A DNA stretch of 64,000 bases from positions 1 to 64,000 of the forward strand of contig JBLNCI010000007.1 in NCBI GenBank assembly GCA_050260515.1, given 5' to 3'. Within the stretch, counting starts at the first letter, position 1; the number at the start of each line of letters is the position of its first letter. Source of the DNA: DATJIG01 sp050260515. GTDB lineage: Bacteria > Pseudomonadota > Alphaproteobacteria > SMXQ01. This document shows, piece by piece, positions 8,639-18,143 of the stretch. Made by a program: the position numbers and the translations under genes. The notes under the pieces were generated by a model. It was given only the letters and a program-made list of their open reading frames with translations. It ran no database searches and was not told the DNA's origin.

Positions 8639-9931
8639 CTACCCCATCTTCGCGAGGTAGCGCCGGGCGAGGACCTTGCCCTCCTCCACCGCCGGCTGGT
8701 CGTAGGGATCGACCCTGAGCAGCGCCGCGGCCAGGATCGTCTCCAGCATGTAGTGCATCATCAAGGCACCCATCGTCTCCTCGTCGGGCTCATTGATGCG
8801 GATCATGCGGACGGGCCGGTCGTGCTTGGCGAGCGTGTCGGCGGTGGCCTGCGCCTCGGCCGCGATGAGATCGCCCATGGCGTGGCCGACGAGGTAGTCG
8901 AACTCGGGCTCAAGGCCGCGCTCGCGCCGGATCACCGGGCCGACGCCCTCGGTCTCGGCGGCGATCACGGTGATCAGCTTGTCGGCGGGGCCGTCGAGGT
9001 AGAGCTGGAGCTGGCTGTGCTGGTCGACGGCGCCGAGGGCGTTGATCGGGGTCGTGCCCTTGCCGTTCTTGCCGAGGCTCTCGGCCCAGAGCTGGCGGTA
9101 CCAGAACGCGAACGGCTGCAGCGCGTCGACGTAGGGCATCAGCACGCTCTGGGTGACGCCCTGGCGCTTCTCCAGCGCGATCTTGAGCGCGGCGCCTTCG
9201 GCGGGCGCGAAGCCGCGGCCCGAGCGCGCGTTGAGGAGCCCGCGCACGACGGCGCGCGCGCCGCGGCGGATCGCGGCGGGATCGAAGCCGGCGATCGCGG
9301 CGGGCAAGAGGCCGACGTTGGTCAGCGCCGAGTAGCGGCCACCGATGCCGGGATCGTGGTCGAGCACCGGGATCGAGTTGCGCTCGGCAAGGCGGCGCAT
9401 CGGATTGGCTTTTCCGCCCTTGGCGGGCTCGGTGATGACGAGGAACTGGCGGCGGATGCCGCGCTCGCCGGCGGCCGCCTTCACGCTGCGCAGTGCCGCG
9501 AGCGTCTGCAGCGCGGTCTCGGCGGTCGAGCCCGACTTCGACACCGCGAGGAAGCCGGTGCGCTTCAGGTCGACGCGGTTGAGGGTGTCCTCGAAGCGGA
9601 TCGGATCGACGTTGTCGAGGAAATGGAGGCGCGGGCCCTTCTTGCCCATCGCCTGGGCCGCGGTCACCAGCGTCTGGGCGCCCAGCGACGAGCCGCCGGT
9701 GCCGAGCACGATCACGTCGGCGAAGCTCATGCGGAAGCGGCGCGCGGCGGCGGCGATGGATTCGAGATCGTCGCGGCGGGCGGCGACGCGCAGCAGCGGC
9801 AGCGAGCCGTCGTCGTGCTGCGCCTTGAGCTTCTTCAGCGCGGCCGGGAGCGAATCGAGCGCCTTGCGGTAGGCGGGCTTGCAGGCGCCGACGGCGCGGC
9901 GGATGTCGTGGGTGTAGGGCAATCTGGCCAT
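8639..9931 (-). CDS. pgi: Glucose-6-phosphate isomerase
   Basis: Interconverts glucose-6-phosphate and fructose-6-phosphate. The 430-aa protein belongs to the shorter PGI type. The first SIS domain shows VLGTGGSSLGAQ (75-86), then the sugar-phosphate loop SKSGSTAET (131-139); DQHSQLQLYLDGP supplies the conserved His near residue 321. ATG 9931 is preferred because MARLPYTHDI starts a normal family N-terminus, whereas the upstream extension to 10003 is low-complexity. It feeds sugar-nucleotide synthesis as well as glycolysis, relevant to the glycan genes later in the window. Confidence 0.94.
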   Translation of the reverse strand: MARLPYTHDIRRAVGACKPAYRKALDSLPAALKKLKAQHDDGSLPLLRVAARRDDLESIAAAARRFRMSFADVIVLGTGGSSLGAQTLVTAAQAMGKKGPRLHFLDNVDPIRFEDTLNRVDLKRTGFLAVSKSGSTAETALQTLAALRSVKAAAGERGIRRQFLVITEPAKGGKANPMRRLAERNSIPVLDHDPGIGGRYSALTNVGLLPAAIAGFDPAAIRRGARAVVRGLLNARSGRGFAPAEGAALKIALEKRQGVTQSVLMPYVDALQPFAFWYRQLWAESLGKNGKGTTPINALGAVDQHSQLQLYLDGPADKLITVIAAETEGVGPVIRRERGLEPEFDYLVGHAMGDLIAAEAQATADTLAKHDRPVRMIRINEPDEETMGALMMHYMLETILAAALLRVDPYDQPAVEEGKVLARRYLAKMG

Positions 9932-10118
9932 GGCGGAATATCCGGGGGAGAGGAATGCGGGGACTGAAATCGGCAAGGGAAGCGCGACGGTGCGCGCGCG
10001 CAAAGACTAGCAGCGGCGCGCCGTGACAGGCTACGGGCAAACCGTGACGCGAAAATGCAACGTGACGTGAACGAATGGTCCGCCGGCGGGCGCGCCTCGC
10101 GGCCAGCGGAGCCTTGGA

Positions 10119-11495
10119 TCAGCGCGAGGCACCCTCGATCGGCGGCGCCGGCATCGTCGCCTCGACGCCCTTCGGCCGGCCGACGACGACGAACACCAGC
10201 GCGTCGGGCTTGAGCCACTTCTTCGCGACGCGGTTGACGTCGGCGAGCGTCACCTTCTCGATCAGGCCGTTGCGGGTCTCGAGGTAGTCGATCGGCCGGC
10301 CGTCGAGGCGGTAACTGAGGAGCACGCCCGCGAGCGCCGACGACGAGCCGATGCCGGTGAGGTACGAGCCGGTGAGGAAGCTCTTCGCATCCTTGACCTC
10401 GTTGGCGGTGGCGCCCTTGTCGCGCATCTTCGCCCACTCCTCGCGGATGAGATCGAGCGATTCGCCGACGCGCTGGTTCTCGGTGCCGACCGAGCCGACG
10501 ATCATCCCGGCGTGGTCGTAGGCGGCGAGCGAGCTCCCGACCGAGTAGGCGAGGCCGCGCTTGTCGCGCACCTCGTTGGTCAGCCGCGACGAGAACCCGC
10601 CGCCGCCGAGGATGTAGTTCATCACCAGCATGGCGTAGATGTCGGGATCGTCGCGGCGCGGTCCTTCCTGGCCGAAGTTGACCGTGCTCTGCGGGATGTC
10701 CTTGTCGATCACGACCACCTGGCCGTTGTCGTGGATCGTGGCCTCCGCCACGTCGACCGAACCGCCGGTCGCGGGAAGCTGCCCGAAGGTCCGGTCCAGC
10801 AACGCGCCGAGCGCCTGCTCCTCGATGTCGCCGACCACGGTGACGACGAGGTGATCGCGGGTGAGCCGCGACTTGGCGAGGCCGACGAGATCGTCGCGGG
10901 TGATCGCCTGGATGCCGGGGATGGTGCCTTCGGTGCGGCGCGAATACGGGTGATCGGCGAACAGAACCTTGCTGAAGGTCTCGCGCACCAGCCGGCGCGG
11001 GTTTTCCTGGGCGCGCGACAGATCGGCGACGATCTGCGCCTTGACGCGCGCGATCGCCTCGTCGGCGAAGCGCGGCTCGGTCAGCGCGACGGACAGCAGC
11101 CGCATCGCCTCGTCGCGGCGGTCGGAGTGGACGAAGACGCCGCCCTGCAGGTTGTCGAGCCCGGCGGAGAACGAGAGCTGCGCGCCGAGATCCTGCACCG
11201 CGCCGTGGAAGTCCTGTGAGTCCATGTCGCCCGCGCCTTCGTCGAGCAGGTCGACGGTGAGCTCGGCGAGGCCCTCCTTGCCGGCGGGATCGAGCGCGCT
11301 GCCGCCCTTGAAGGCGAACTGCAGCGCGAACACCGGCACGGTGCGGTCCTGCACCAGCCAGGCCTCGATGCCCATCGGCGAGACGACGCGCTTCACCGAC
11401 ACCGCGGCGTCGGCGGGCACGACGTCGAGCAGCAGCGGCGTGACCGCCGCCGCGATGCCCAGAAGCAGCGGCCGGAACGGCTTCAGCAGGTTCAT
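10119..11495 (-). CDS. M16 peptidase-like protein, non-catalytic partner
   Basis: A 458-aa insulinase/pitrilysin-family (M16) protein with an N-terminal signal sequence (hydrophobic 8-25, then ADAAVSVKRV). The HxxEH zinc motif expected near residue 75 is absent (the aligned stretch reads AELTVDLLDEG), so it is probably the structural subunit that pairs with the catalytic protein encoded just upstream. The C-terminal half keeps the RDKRGLAYSVGSS segment that in such pairs contributes substrate-binding residues. Its ATG overlaps the upstream gene's stop by 4 bp (ATGA), fitting a heterodimer made in equal amounts in the periplasm. Confidence 0.92.
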   Translation of the reverse strand: MNLLKPFRPLLLGIAAAVTPLLLDVVPADAAVSVKRVVSPMGIEAWLVQDRTVPVFALQFAFKGGSALDPAGKEGLAELTVDLLDEGAGDMDSQDFHGAVQDLGAQLSFSAGLDNLQGGVFVHSDRRDEAMRLLSVALTEPRFADEAIARVKAQIVADLSRAQENPRRLVRETFSKVLFADHPYSRRTEGTIPGIQAITRDDLVGLAKSRLTRDHLVVTVVGDIEEQALGALLDRTFGQLPATGGSVDVAEATIHDNGQVVVIDKDIPQSTVNFGQEGPRRDDPDIYAMLVMNYILGGGGFSSRLTNEVRDKRGLAYSVGSSLAAYDHAGMIVGSVGTENQRVGESLDLIREEWAKMRDKGATANEVKDAKSFLTGSYLTGIGSSSALAGVLLSYRLDGRPIDYLETRNGLIEKVTLADVNRVAKKWLKPDALVFVVVGRPKGVEATMPAPPIEGASR

Positions 11496-12913
11496 CGCAC
11501 GATCCCCCGCGACACGTCGTCGACCGGACCGCCGGGTCGGCGGCCGTTGGCGAGCGGCTCCGGCCCTTCGCCGTGGAGCAGCACGCCGGTGACCGAGCGC
11601 TCGGGCTTGAGGACCGCGCGGGCCGCCGCCATCACGTCGGCGGTGGTGACCGCCTGGATGCGTTCGGGCCAGTTCTCGACGTCCTCGATCGAGCGCCCGG
11701 TGGTGAGGGCGAGGCCGAAGGCGTAGGCGCCGCGGCGCAGCGAATCGCGGGCGATCGCCGCACTGTCGAGGAGGTGGTGCTTGGCGCGCTCGACCTCGGC
11801 GTCGGTGACGCCGTCCTTCACCAGCCGCGCGATCTCCGCGTCGAGGCCCTGCTCCACCTTCTCGACGTCGGTGCCCGGCACCGGCTGCGCCGAGACGGTG
11901 AGGGTCGCGTACTTCATCGCGTCGCCGTCGTAGTTGGCGCCGGCGCCGACCGCGATCTTGTCCTCGAACACCAGCTTCTTGTAGAGCCGCCCGGTCGCGC
12001 CTCCGGACAGGATGTCCTCGAGCACCTGGAGCGCGAGCCCCGGCGTTCCCGAGTCGGCCGCAGGTGCCAGATACGCGCGCAGGATCTGCGGCTCGCGCAC
12101 GCGCGGCGAGGTCAGCACGACGCGGCGCGCGGCCAGCGGCTCGGGCTCGACCAGGCGTTGGCGCGGCGCGATGTCGCGGCGCTTCACCGCGCCGTAGTAC
12201 TTCTCGGCGAGCGGCTTCAGCTCCTTCATCGAGATGTCGCCGGCGACGATCAGGATCGCGTTGTTCGGGCCGTAGTGGCGGCGATAGAACGCGAGCGCGT
12301 CGTCGCGGGTCAGCGTCTCCATCTCGGGCAGCCAGCCGATCGTCGGCGTGCCGTACTCGTTGCGGGTGAACAGCGCGGCGCCGATCTGCTCGTTGAGCTG
12401 CGCCGCCGGGCTGTTGTCGATGCGCATGCGGCGCTCCTCGATGATCACCGCGCGCTCCGAATCGACCTGCTCGGGGGCGATGACGAGGTTCACCATGCGG
12501 TCGGCCTCGAGCTTCATCACCATCTCGAGGCGGTCGCGCGCCACCGTCTGGAAATAGGCGGTGGTGTCCTCCATCGTGAAGGCGTTCTCGCGGCCGCCGT
12601 TCTGGGCGACGATGTGCGAGAACTCGCCCGCGGGGACCTGCTTGGTGCCCTTGAACATCAGGTGCTCGAGGAAGTGGGCGAGGCCCGACTTGCCGACGGG
12701 ATCGTCGGCGGCGCCGACCCGGTACCACACCATGTGGTGGACCACGGGGAGCCGGTGATTGGGGATCACCACCACCAGCATGCCGTTCGGCAGCGTGAAG
12801 CTCTCGGAATTGTACATCGCCGCGCGTACGGGCTCCGCGGTGGTCAGGACGAGCGTGACCACGGCGGCCCACGACAGCAGGCGGCGGCGCGACGGGGAAA
12901 ACGGGAAACGCAC
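11492..12913 (-). CDS. M16 family zinc metallopeptidase, catalytic
   Basis: A 473-aa exported peptidase of the pitrilysin/processing-peptidase family. A twin-arginine-like leader (SRRRLLSWAAVV, then hydrophobic to VRA-AMYN near 32) precedes the first M16 domain. The inverted zinc motif HFLEH is at 80-84 (GLAHFLEHLMFKGT), and ENAFTMEDTTAYF supplies the distal Glu region. The second half (from about 210) is the inactive M16_C domain. It is followed with a 4-bp overlap by its non-catalytic partner. Such pairs degrade small peptides in the alphaproteobacterial envelope; the substrate is unknown. Confidence 0.94.
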   Translation of the reverse strand: MRFPFSPSRRRLLSWAAVVTLVLTTAEPVRAAMYNSESFTLPNGMLVVVIPNHRLPVVHHMVWYRVGAADDPVGKSGLAHFLEHLMFKGTKQVPAGEFSHIVAQNGGRENAFTMEDTTAYFQTVARDRLEMVMKLEADRMVNLVIAPEQVDSERAVIIEERRMRIDNSPAAQLNEQIGAALFTRNEYGTPTIGWLPEMETLTRDDALAFYRRHYGPNNAILIVAGDISMKELKPLAEKYYGAVKRRDIAPRQRLVEPEPLAARRVVLTSPRVREPQILRAYLAPAADSGTPGLALQVLEDILSGGATGRLYKKLVFEDKIAVGAGANYDGDAMKYATLTVSAQPVPGTDVEKVEQGLDAEIARLVKDGVTDAEVERAKHHLLDSAAIARDSLRRGAYAFGLALTTGRSIEDVENWPERIQAVTTADVMAAARAVLKPERSVTGVLLHGEGPEPLANGRRPGGPVDDVSRGIVR

Positions 12914-13064
12914 GAAAAGCCCCCTGCCGAGCGGCCTGGTTGTCGGGCTGAATGGCGGTCAGCTTACCGCGAAATATGGCGCAACGAAGGCATCCGCCGG
13001 CGCGACAGCGGCGTGTCAAAAACCGCCGTGCGGCGCACGGGCGGCCCGGGAACTACTCAGGAGA

Positions 13065-13643
13065 TCAGAAGACGAAGAGCGCGGTCCGCTTCTTCTTGAT
13101 GCTCGGCGTCTCGCCTTGCGACAGCGGACGGTTGAGCGCCGCATTCTCGCGCAGCCGTGCCGATTCCTTCTCGGCATCGACGACCTCGCCCGGCTCCGGC
13201 GCGGTCTTCCAGAACAGCAGGCTGTCGATCCAGCGGCGATCCGCTTGGGCGAGCGAGCTGGTCTCGCGGTCGACCTCGCGGCGGATGTTCGGATCGGCGG
13301 CGCCGGCCTGGCGCAACAGCGCGCTCTCGGACGGCGACAGCCCGGCGATGGTCGGCGCGGAATCCAGGCCGCCCTGGCGATCGATGACGATCTGGCGCGC
13401 ACGATCGGTCGCCGACGTCTCCTGCGGCCGCTGCGCACCGGGTTCCGGCGCGCGCAGGCCGAAGTCGGGCGGGATCGACAGCGGCGCCCGCGACACGACC
13501 TGGAACTCGTCGGGAGTCGCCGACTTGTCGAGGCCGGCGACGGAGCGGAGCGACGAGCAGCCGCTCGCCGCCACGGCGACGAGGGCGAGCGCGGCGAGGC
13601 CGCGGACGATCGGGAACAGCGTGGGGCGGGACGAACGAGCCAT
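13065..13643 (-). CDS. DUF3035 outer-membrane lipoprotein
   Basis: A 192-aa lipoprotein: the hydrophobic leader ends in AASGC with Cys29 as the lipidation site. The mature part starts with PDEFQVVSRAPLSIPPDFGLRAPEPG, the hallmark of DUF3035 proteins, which in alphaproteobacteria have been linked to the BAM outer-membrane assembly complex (BamF-like). The remainder is charged and probably extended. It lies just downstream of lspA, whose product would process its signal peptide, and upstream of the M16 pair, an order widely shared in alphaproteobacteria. Confidence 0.88.
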   Translation of the reverse strand: MARSSRPTLFPIVRGLAALALVAVAASGCSSLRSVAGLDKSATPDEFQVVSRAPLSIPPDFGLRAPEPGAQRPQETSATDRARQIVIDRQGGLDSAPTIAGLSPSESALLRQAGAADPNIRREVDRETSSLAQADRRWIDSLLFWKTAPEPGEVVDAEKESARLRENAALNRPLSQGETPSIKKKRTALFVF

Positions 13644-13656
13644 GGCTAGAGTTTAG

Positions 13657-14160
13657 TCATTCCTTCGCCCCAGACAAGGCGTCGCCCTTCAAGGCATCGA
13701 GAGCGAGCAGCGCCACCGCGACGCAGATCGCCGAATCGGCGACGTTGAACGCCCACCAATGCCAGCCCGCGACGTGAAAATCGATGAAATCGACGACGGC
13801 ACCGAAGCGTAGCCGGTCCGCCATGTTGCCGAGCGCGCCGCCGAGCACGGCCCCGATCGCGGCCGCGACCCACCAGCGGCGGACCTGCCTCAGCCACACC
13901 AGCAGCACCGCGACGATCACGAGCGCCACCGCCGTGAAAACGATCGGCTGGGCGGAGCCGTCGGTGTTGAACAGGCCGAAGGTGATGCCGCGGTTCCACA
14001 CCGGGACGAAGTCGAGGAACGGCGCCAGCGTGATGCGCCGCGGCGGCTCGAAGATATTGGCGAGCATCCAGCGCTTGGTCGCCTGGTCGGCGGCGACGAT
14101 GATCGCCGCGGTGACAAGCGCCGTGACGTAACTCGCGGCGGGGCGCCTCGATGCGTTCAC
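13657..14160 (-). CDS. lspA: Lipoprotein signal peptidase LspA
   Basis: Aspartic protease of the inner membrane that cleaves prolipoprotein signal peptides. The 167-aa protein has four hydrophobic segments (about 13-33, 72-90, 97-113, 136-153). The catalytic aspartates are Asp115 in GNMADR and Asp142 in FNVADSAI. The start is the GTG at 14160, which overlaps the stop of ileS as GTGA; the ileS-lspA coupling is the common bacterial arrangement. The longer in-frame extension upstream is an out-of-frame reading of ileS. Confidence 0.94.
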   Translation of the reverse strand: MNASRRPAASYVTALVTAAIIVAADQATKRWMLANIFEPPRRITLAPFLDFVPVWNRGITFGLFNTDGSAQPIVFTAVALVIVAVLLVWLRQVRRWWVAAAIGAVLGGALGNMADRLRFGAVVDFIDFHVAGWHWWAFNVADSAICVAVALLALDALKGDALSGAKE

Positions 14161-16982
14161 GCGCGCACCGCCTCGACCGCGTCGGCGCAGCGGCCGCAGA
14201 TGTCGGGATGGTCGGCATCGCGTCCGACCTCCTCGAGCACGCGCCAGCAGCGCTGGCACTTGCTGCCGCCGGCGCGGAGCGGAATCACCGCCACGCCGGG
14301 GACGTCGGGAAGCTGGAACGCGCCGTCGACCGGGGCATAGGGCGCCAGCATCACCTCGGAGGCGATGGCGATCTCGGCGAGGTCGAGGCCGTTGAGCGCC
14401 TGGTGGTACTCGCGCTCGGCGTAGACGGTGGGCGCCGCCTGCAAGGACGAGCCGATGGCGCCCTTGGCGCGCTCGAGCTCGATCGCGCCGGTCACGACAC
14501 GGCGCAGCGCGCGGATCTTCTCCCACTTCGCCGCAAGCTCGTCGGCGCGCCACTCGGCGGGGATCGCCGGGAACTCGGCGAGGTGCACGCTGCCCTCGGC
14601 CGCAGCACCGTCCTTCGCATGGCGCGCAAGCCAGGCTTCCTCGGCGGTGAACACCAGCACCGGCGCGAGCCACGCGACCAGGCACTCGAACAGGTGATTG
14701 AGGACCGTCCGCACCGACCGGCGGCGCAAGCTGTCGGGCCGGTCGCAGTAAAGCGAGTCCTTGCGGATATCGAAGTAGAACGCCGACAGGTCCGAGGCGC
14801 AGAACGCGTGTAAGGCCGTGTAGAACTTGTGGAACTCGTAGGACTCGATGGCGCGCTTCAGCGCCGCGTCGAGCTCCCACAGCTTGTGCAGCACGAAGCG
14901 CTCGAGCTCCGGCATGTCCTTGTGGGCGACCGCCTCGGCCGGCGTGAAGCCGTCGAGCGCGCCCAACAGATAACGCAGCGTGTTGCGCAGCCGGCGGTAG
15001 GCCTCGGTCTGATGCTTGAGGATGTCGGGACCGATGCGCAGGTCCTCGGAGTAGTCGGAGGCCATGACCCAGAGCCGCAGCACATCGGCACCGAGGGAGT
15101 CCATCACCTCCTGGGGCGCAACGACGTTACCGAGCGACTTCGACATCTTGCGGCCCTGCTCGTCGAGCACGAAGCCGTGGGTCAGCACCGCGTCGTAGGG
15201 CGCGCGGCCGCGGGTGCCGCAGGACTCGAGCAGCGACGACTGGAACCAACCGCGATGCTGGTCCGACCCTTCGAGATAGAGCGATGCGGGCCATTTCAGC
15301 TCGGGGCGGTTCTCCAGCACGAAGGCGTGGGTCGAGCCCGAGTCGAACCACACGTCGAGGATGTCGCGGACCGGCTCCCACTCGCTCGCCTTGAACTCGG
15401 TGCCGAGGAAGGTCTGCGGGTCGGCGGAGAACCACACGTCGGTGCCGCCCTTGCGCACCGCATCGACGATGCGCTGCATGACGCCCGCGTCACGCAGCAC
15501 CGCGCCGGTGTCCTTGTTGACGAAGACGGTGATCGGCACGCCCCAGGCGCGCTGGCGCGACACGCACCAGTCGGGCCGCTGCTCGACCATCGAGCGGATG
15601 CGGTTGCGCCCCATCTCGGGGAAGAACCGGGTCGCGGCGATGGCGTCGAGCGCCTTCGCCCGCAGGCCGTTGGTCTCCATCGAGATGAACCACTGCGGCG
15701 TCGCGCGGTAGATCAGCGGCGCCTTGGAGCGCCACGAATGCGGATAGGCGTGGACCAGCTTGCCGCGCGCCAGAAGCGCGCCGCGCTCGACCAGCTTGTC
15801 GCAGACAGGCCCATCGGCCTTGAACACGTGGAGGCCTTTGAACAGCGGCACCTGGCCCGTGTAGAGGCCGTCGGGGCCCACCGTCTCCGGGACTTCGAGG
15901 CCGTGCTGCTGGCCGAGCACGAAGTCGTCGGGACCGTGGCTCGGCGCGATGTGGACGAAGCCGGTGCCCTGATCCGTGGTGACGTGGGAGCCCGCGAGCA
16001 GCGGCACGTCGAAGCCATAGCCGACATCGGCGCCGCGCAGCGGGTGCGCGCACACGCTGCCGGCGAGCTTCTCGCCATCGATCTCGGCGACGATCTTGTA
16101 ATCGGCAATGCCCGCGTCCTTGGCGACCTCGGGCAGCAGCGCCTTGGCAACGACGATCCGTTCGCCGGCGCGCGCGAGGCTGTTGTCCATCGTTGCGAGG
16201 ATCTCGACGACCGCGTAGGCGAACTCCTCGCCGTAGGCGATCGCGCGGTTGGCGGGCAGCGTCCACGGCGTCGTGGTCCAGATCACGACCGCCGCGCCCT
16301 CGAGTTGCGGCACCGACGCCTTCACCACCGGGAATTTGACCCACACCGTGGTCGAGGTGTGGTCGAGGTACTCGACCTCCGCCTCGGCGAGCGCGGTCTT
16401 CTCGACCACCGACCACATCACCGGCTTCACGCCCTTGTAGAGGCCGCCGTTGAGCAGGAACTTGCCGAGCTCGGCGACGATCGCGGCCTCGGCCTCCGGC
16501 TCCATCGTCGTGTAGGGATGCCGCCAGTCGCCGACGACGCCGAGGCGCTTGAACTCCTCGGCCTGGATCTTCACCCAGCGCGCGGCGAACGCTCGGCACT
16601 CGTCGCGGAAGACGTTGATCGGGACCTGGTCCTTGTCCTTGCCTTTGGCACGGTACGCCTCCTCGATCTTCCACTCGATGGGAAGGCCGTGGCAGTCCCA
16701 GCCCGGCACGTAAGCGACGTCGTAGCCCTGCATGGCGCGGGCGCGGTTGATGACGTCCTTGAGGATCTTGTTGAGCGCATGGCCGATGTGGATGTTGCCG
16801 TTGGCGTACGGCGGGCCGTCGTGGAGGACGAACTTCTCGCGCCCGTTGCCCTTCGCCCGCAACTTGCCGTGGAGGTCGATCTTCTCCCAGCGCGCCAGAA
16901 GCTCGGGCTCGAGCTTCGGCAGCCCGGCCTTCATCGGGAAGCCGGTCTTGGGGAGGAACACCGTGGACTTGTAATCGGCCAT
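14157..16982 (-). CDS. ileS: Isoleucyl-tRNA synthetase
   Basis: Charges tRNA-Ile; cytoplasmic class I synthetase of 941 aa, normal for the bacterial type. The HIGH signature lies at 65-68 in GNIHIGHALNK and KMSKS near residue 612 in GRKMSKSLGNV. The editing CP1 domain is present between them (TTTPWTLPANRA). The C-terminal zinc finger CQRCWR...CGRC is intact, marking the bacterial, mupirocin-sensitive type. It starts 17 bp after ribF and is followed by lspA with a 4-bp overlap. Confidence 0.97.
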   Translation of the reverse strand: MADYKSTVFLPKTGFPMKAGLPKLEPELLARWEKIDLHGKLRAKGNGREKFVLHDGPPYANGNIHIGHALNKILKDVINRARAMQGYDVAYVPGWDCHGLPIEWKIEEAYRAKGKDKDQVPINVFRDECRAFAARWVKIQAEEFKRLGVVGDWRHPYTTMEPEAEAAIVAELGKFLLNGGLYKGVKPVMWSVVEKTALAEAEVEYLDHTSTTVWVKFPVVKASVPQLEGAAVVIWTTTPWTLPANRAIAYGEEFAYAVVEILATMDNSLARAGERIVVAKALLPEVAKDAGIADYKIVAEIDGEKLAGSVCAHPLRGADVGYGFDVPLLAGSHVTTDQGTGFVHIAPSHGPDDFVLGQQHGLEVPETVGPDGLYTGQVPLFKGLHVFKADGPVCDKLVERGALLARGKLVHAYPHSWRSKAPLIYRATPQWFISMETNGLRAKALDAIAATRFFPEMGRNRIRSMVEQRPDWCVSRQRAWGVPITVFVNKDTGAVLRDAGVMQRIVDAVRKGGTDVWFSADPQTFLGTEFKASEWEPVRDILDVWFDSGSTHAFVLENRPELKWPASLYLEGSDQHRGWFQSSLLESCGTRGRAPYDAVLTHGFVLDEQGRKMSKSLGNVVAPQEVMDSLGADVLRLWVMASDYSEDLRIGPDILKHQTEAYRRLRNTLRYLLGALDGFTPAEAVAHKDMPELERFVLHKLWELDAALKRAIESYEFHKFYTALHAFCASDLSAFYFDIRKDSLYCDRPDSLRRRSVRTVLNHLFECLVAWLAPVLVFTAEEAWLARHAKDGAAAEGSVHLAEFPAIPAEWRADELAAKWEKIRALRRVVTGAIELERAKGAIGSSLQAAPTVYAEREYHQALNGLDLAEIAIASEVMLAPYAPVDGAFQLPDVPGVAVIPLRAGGSKCQRCWRVLEEVGRDADHPDICGRCADAVEAVRA

Positions 16983-16999
16983 GATCGACTTTCCAGCGC

Positions 17000-17989
17000 C
17001 TAATGCCCGCCGCTGCGCGCGGGTCGGCTGTCCTTATTACTATGACTCGCGCCCGCGGACACGCGGGCGAGGACGACGCGGGCGTCGCGCTCGTCCTCCT
17101 GCATCTTGCGGACGAGCGCGTCGAGTCCGTCGAGAACGAGCTCGTCGCGGAGGTAGGCAACCGGGCGCACGCGCAGGTTGCGGCCGTAGAGATCGCCCGC
17201 GAAATCGAACAGGTGCACCTCGAAGCGGAGATCGCGGCCGCCCACGGTCGGGCGGTAGCCGAGTGACGCGACGCCGCCGCGCCAGGCGCTCTCGCCGTCG
17301 ATGAGCGCCTCGACGACGTAGACGCCGACGCGTGGCCGGAGCATGTCGCCGAGATCGAGATTGGCGGTGGGATAGCCCAGCGTGCGGCCGAGCTTGTCGC
17401 CGTGCACGACCGCGCCTTCCATCTGCCAGCGGCGGCCGAGCAGGCGGGCGGCGGCGTCGAGATCGCCGCGGGCGAGATGCTCGCGGATGCGGCGCGACGA
17501 GACCTGGACGCCGTCAAGGCTCACGGGCGGTGCGCGCACCACGCGGACACCATGGGCCGGGGCCTCGCGCTCGAGGAAGGTGAGATTGCCTTCACGGCCG
17601 CGCCCGAAGTGGAAATCGTCGCCGACGACGGCCGCGGTCGCGGCGAGGTCGCGGGCGAGCACACCGGCGACGAAGTCGGACGCGGTGCGCATCGCGAAGT
17701 CGCGGTCGAAGGCGATTTCGTACAGATGCTCGACGCCGAGCGCGGCGAGCTCGCGCGCCTTGGCCGCCGCCGGCGTGAGCCGGAACGGCGGGGTCGCTGG
17801 CTGGAAGAAGGCGCGGGGATGCGGCTCGAACGTCATCACCGCGAGCGGCGCCTTGGCGGCCGCCGCCTCGGCCCGGGCATGGCCGATCACCGCCTGGTGG
17901 CCGAGATGGACGCCGTCGAAGTTGCCGATGGCAACCACGGCGCCTCGGGCCGACGGCGGCAGACGGTCGATCTGGCGATGGATGTCCAT
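17000..17989 (-). CDS. ribF: Bifunctional riboflavin kinase / FAD synthetase RibF
   Basis: Phosphorylates riboflavin to FMN and adenylylates FMN to FAD. In this 329-aa protein the N-terminal nucleotidyltransferase domain has VAIGNFDGVHLGHQ (19-32), and VSSRRIREHLARGDL is the later KMSKS-like region. The C-terminal flavokinase domain begins near 200 with GRTLGYPTANLDL and ends with VRPVAYLRDELVFDGL-like residues. It heads the ribF-ileS-lspA series. No FMN riboswitch fold was recognised in the 150 bp upstream. Confidence 0.95.
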   Translation of the reverse strand: MDIHRQIDRLPPSARGAVVAIGNFDGVHLGHQAVIGHARAEAAAAKAPLAVMTFEPHPRAFFQPATPPFRLTPAAAKARELAALGVEHLYEIAFDRDFAMRTASDFVAGVLARDLAATAAVVGDDFHFGRGREGNLTFLEREAPAHGVRVVRAPPVSLDGVQVSSRRIREHLARGDLDAAARLLGRRWQMEGAVVHGDKLGRTLGYPTANLDLGDMLRPRVGVYVVEALIDGESAWRGGVASLGYRPTVGGRDLRFEVHLFDFAGDLYGRNLRVRPVAYLRDELVLDGLDALVRKMQEDERDARVVLARVSAGASHSNKDSRPARSGGH

Positions 17990-18143
17990 GGTACGCCTGG
18001 GGACACGCTCGGGCGGGGCTCGGCGGCGGCCCGTCCTGGCCGCCGGAGCGTCTGGCTATAGACCACCCGTCCGCCGTTGGCCAGCCGGGAATCCGGCCGT
18101 TCGGGGCCGCTCGGCGGGTCCGCCGACCGCAACCGCCGCGGCC

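Noticed and set aside
10119..11495. Degenerate pseudogene of an M16 peptidase
   Set aside because: The protein is full length and lacks only HxxEH; it is coupled to a catalytic M16 gene, which is the known catalytic plus non-catalytic pair arrangement.
14829..17003. 724-codon plus-strand frame across ileS
   Set aside because: It is antisense to intact ileS, has no ribosome-binding site or recognisable domain, and is rich in residues expected from reversed synthetase codons.
17990..18143. FMN riboswitch upstream of ribF
   Set aside because: No conserved RFN-element stems could be found; the region holds only GC-rich short palindromes.
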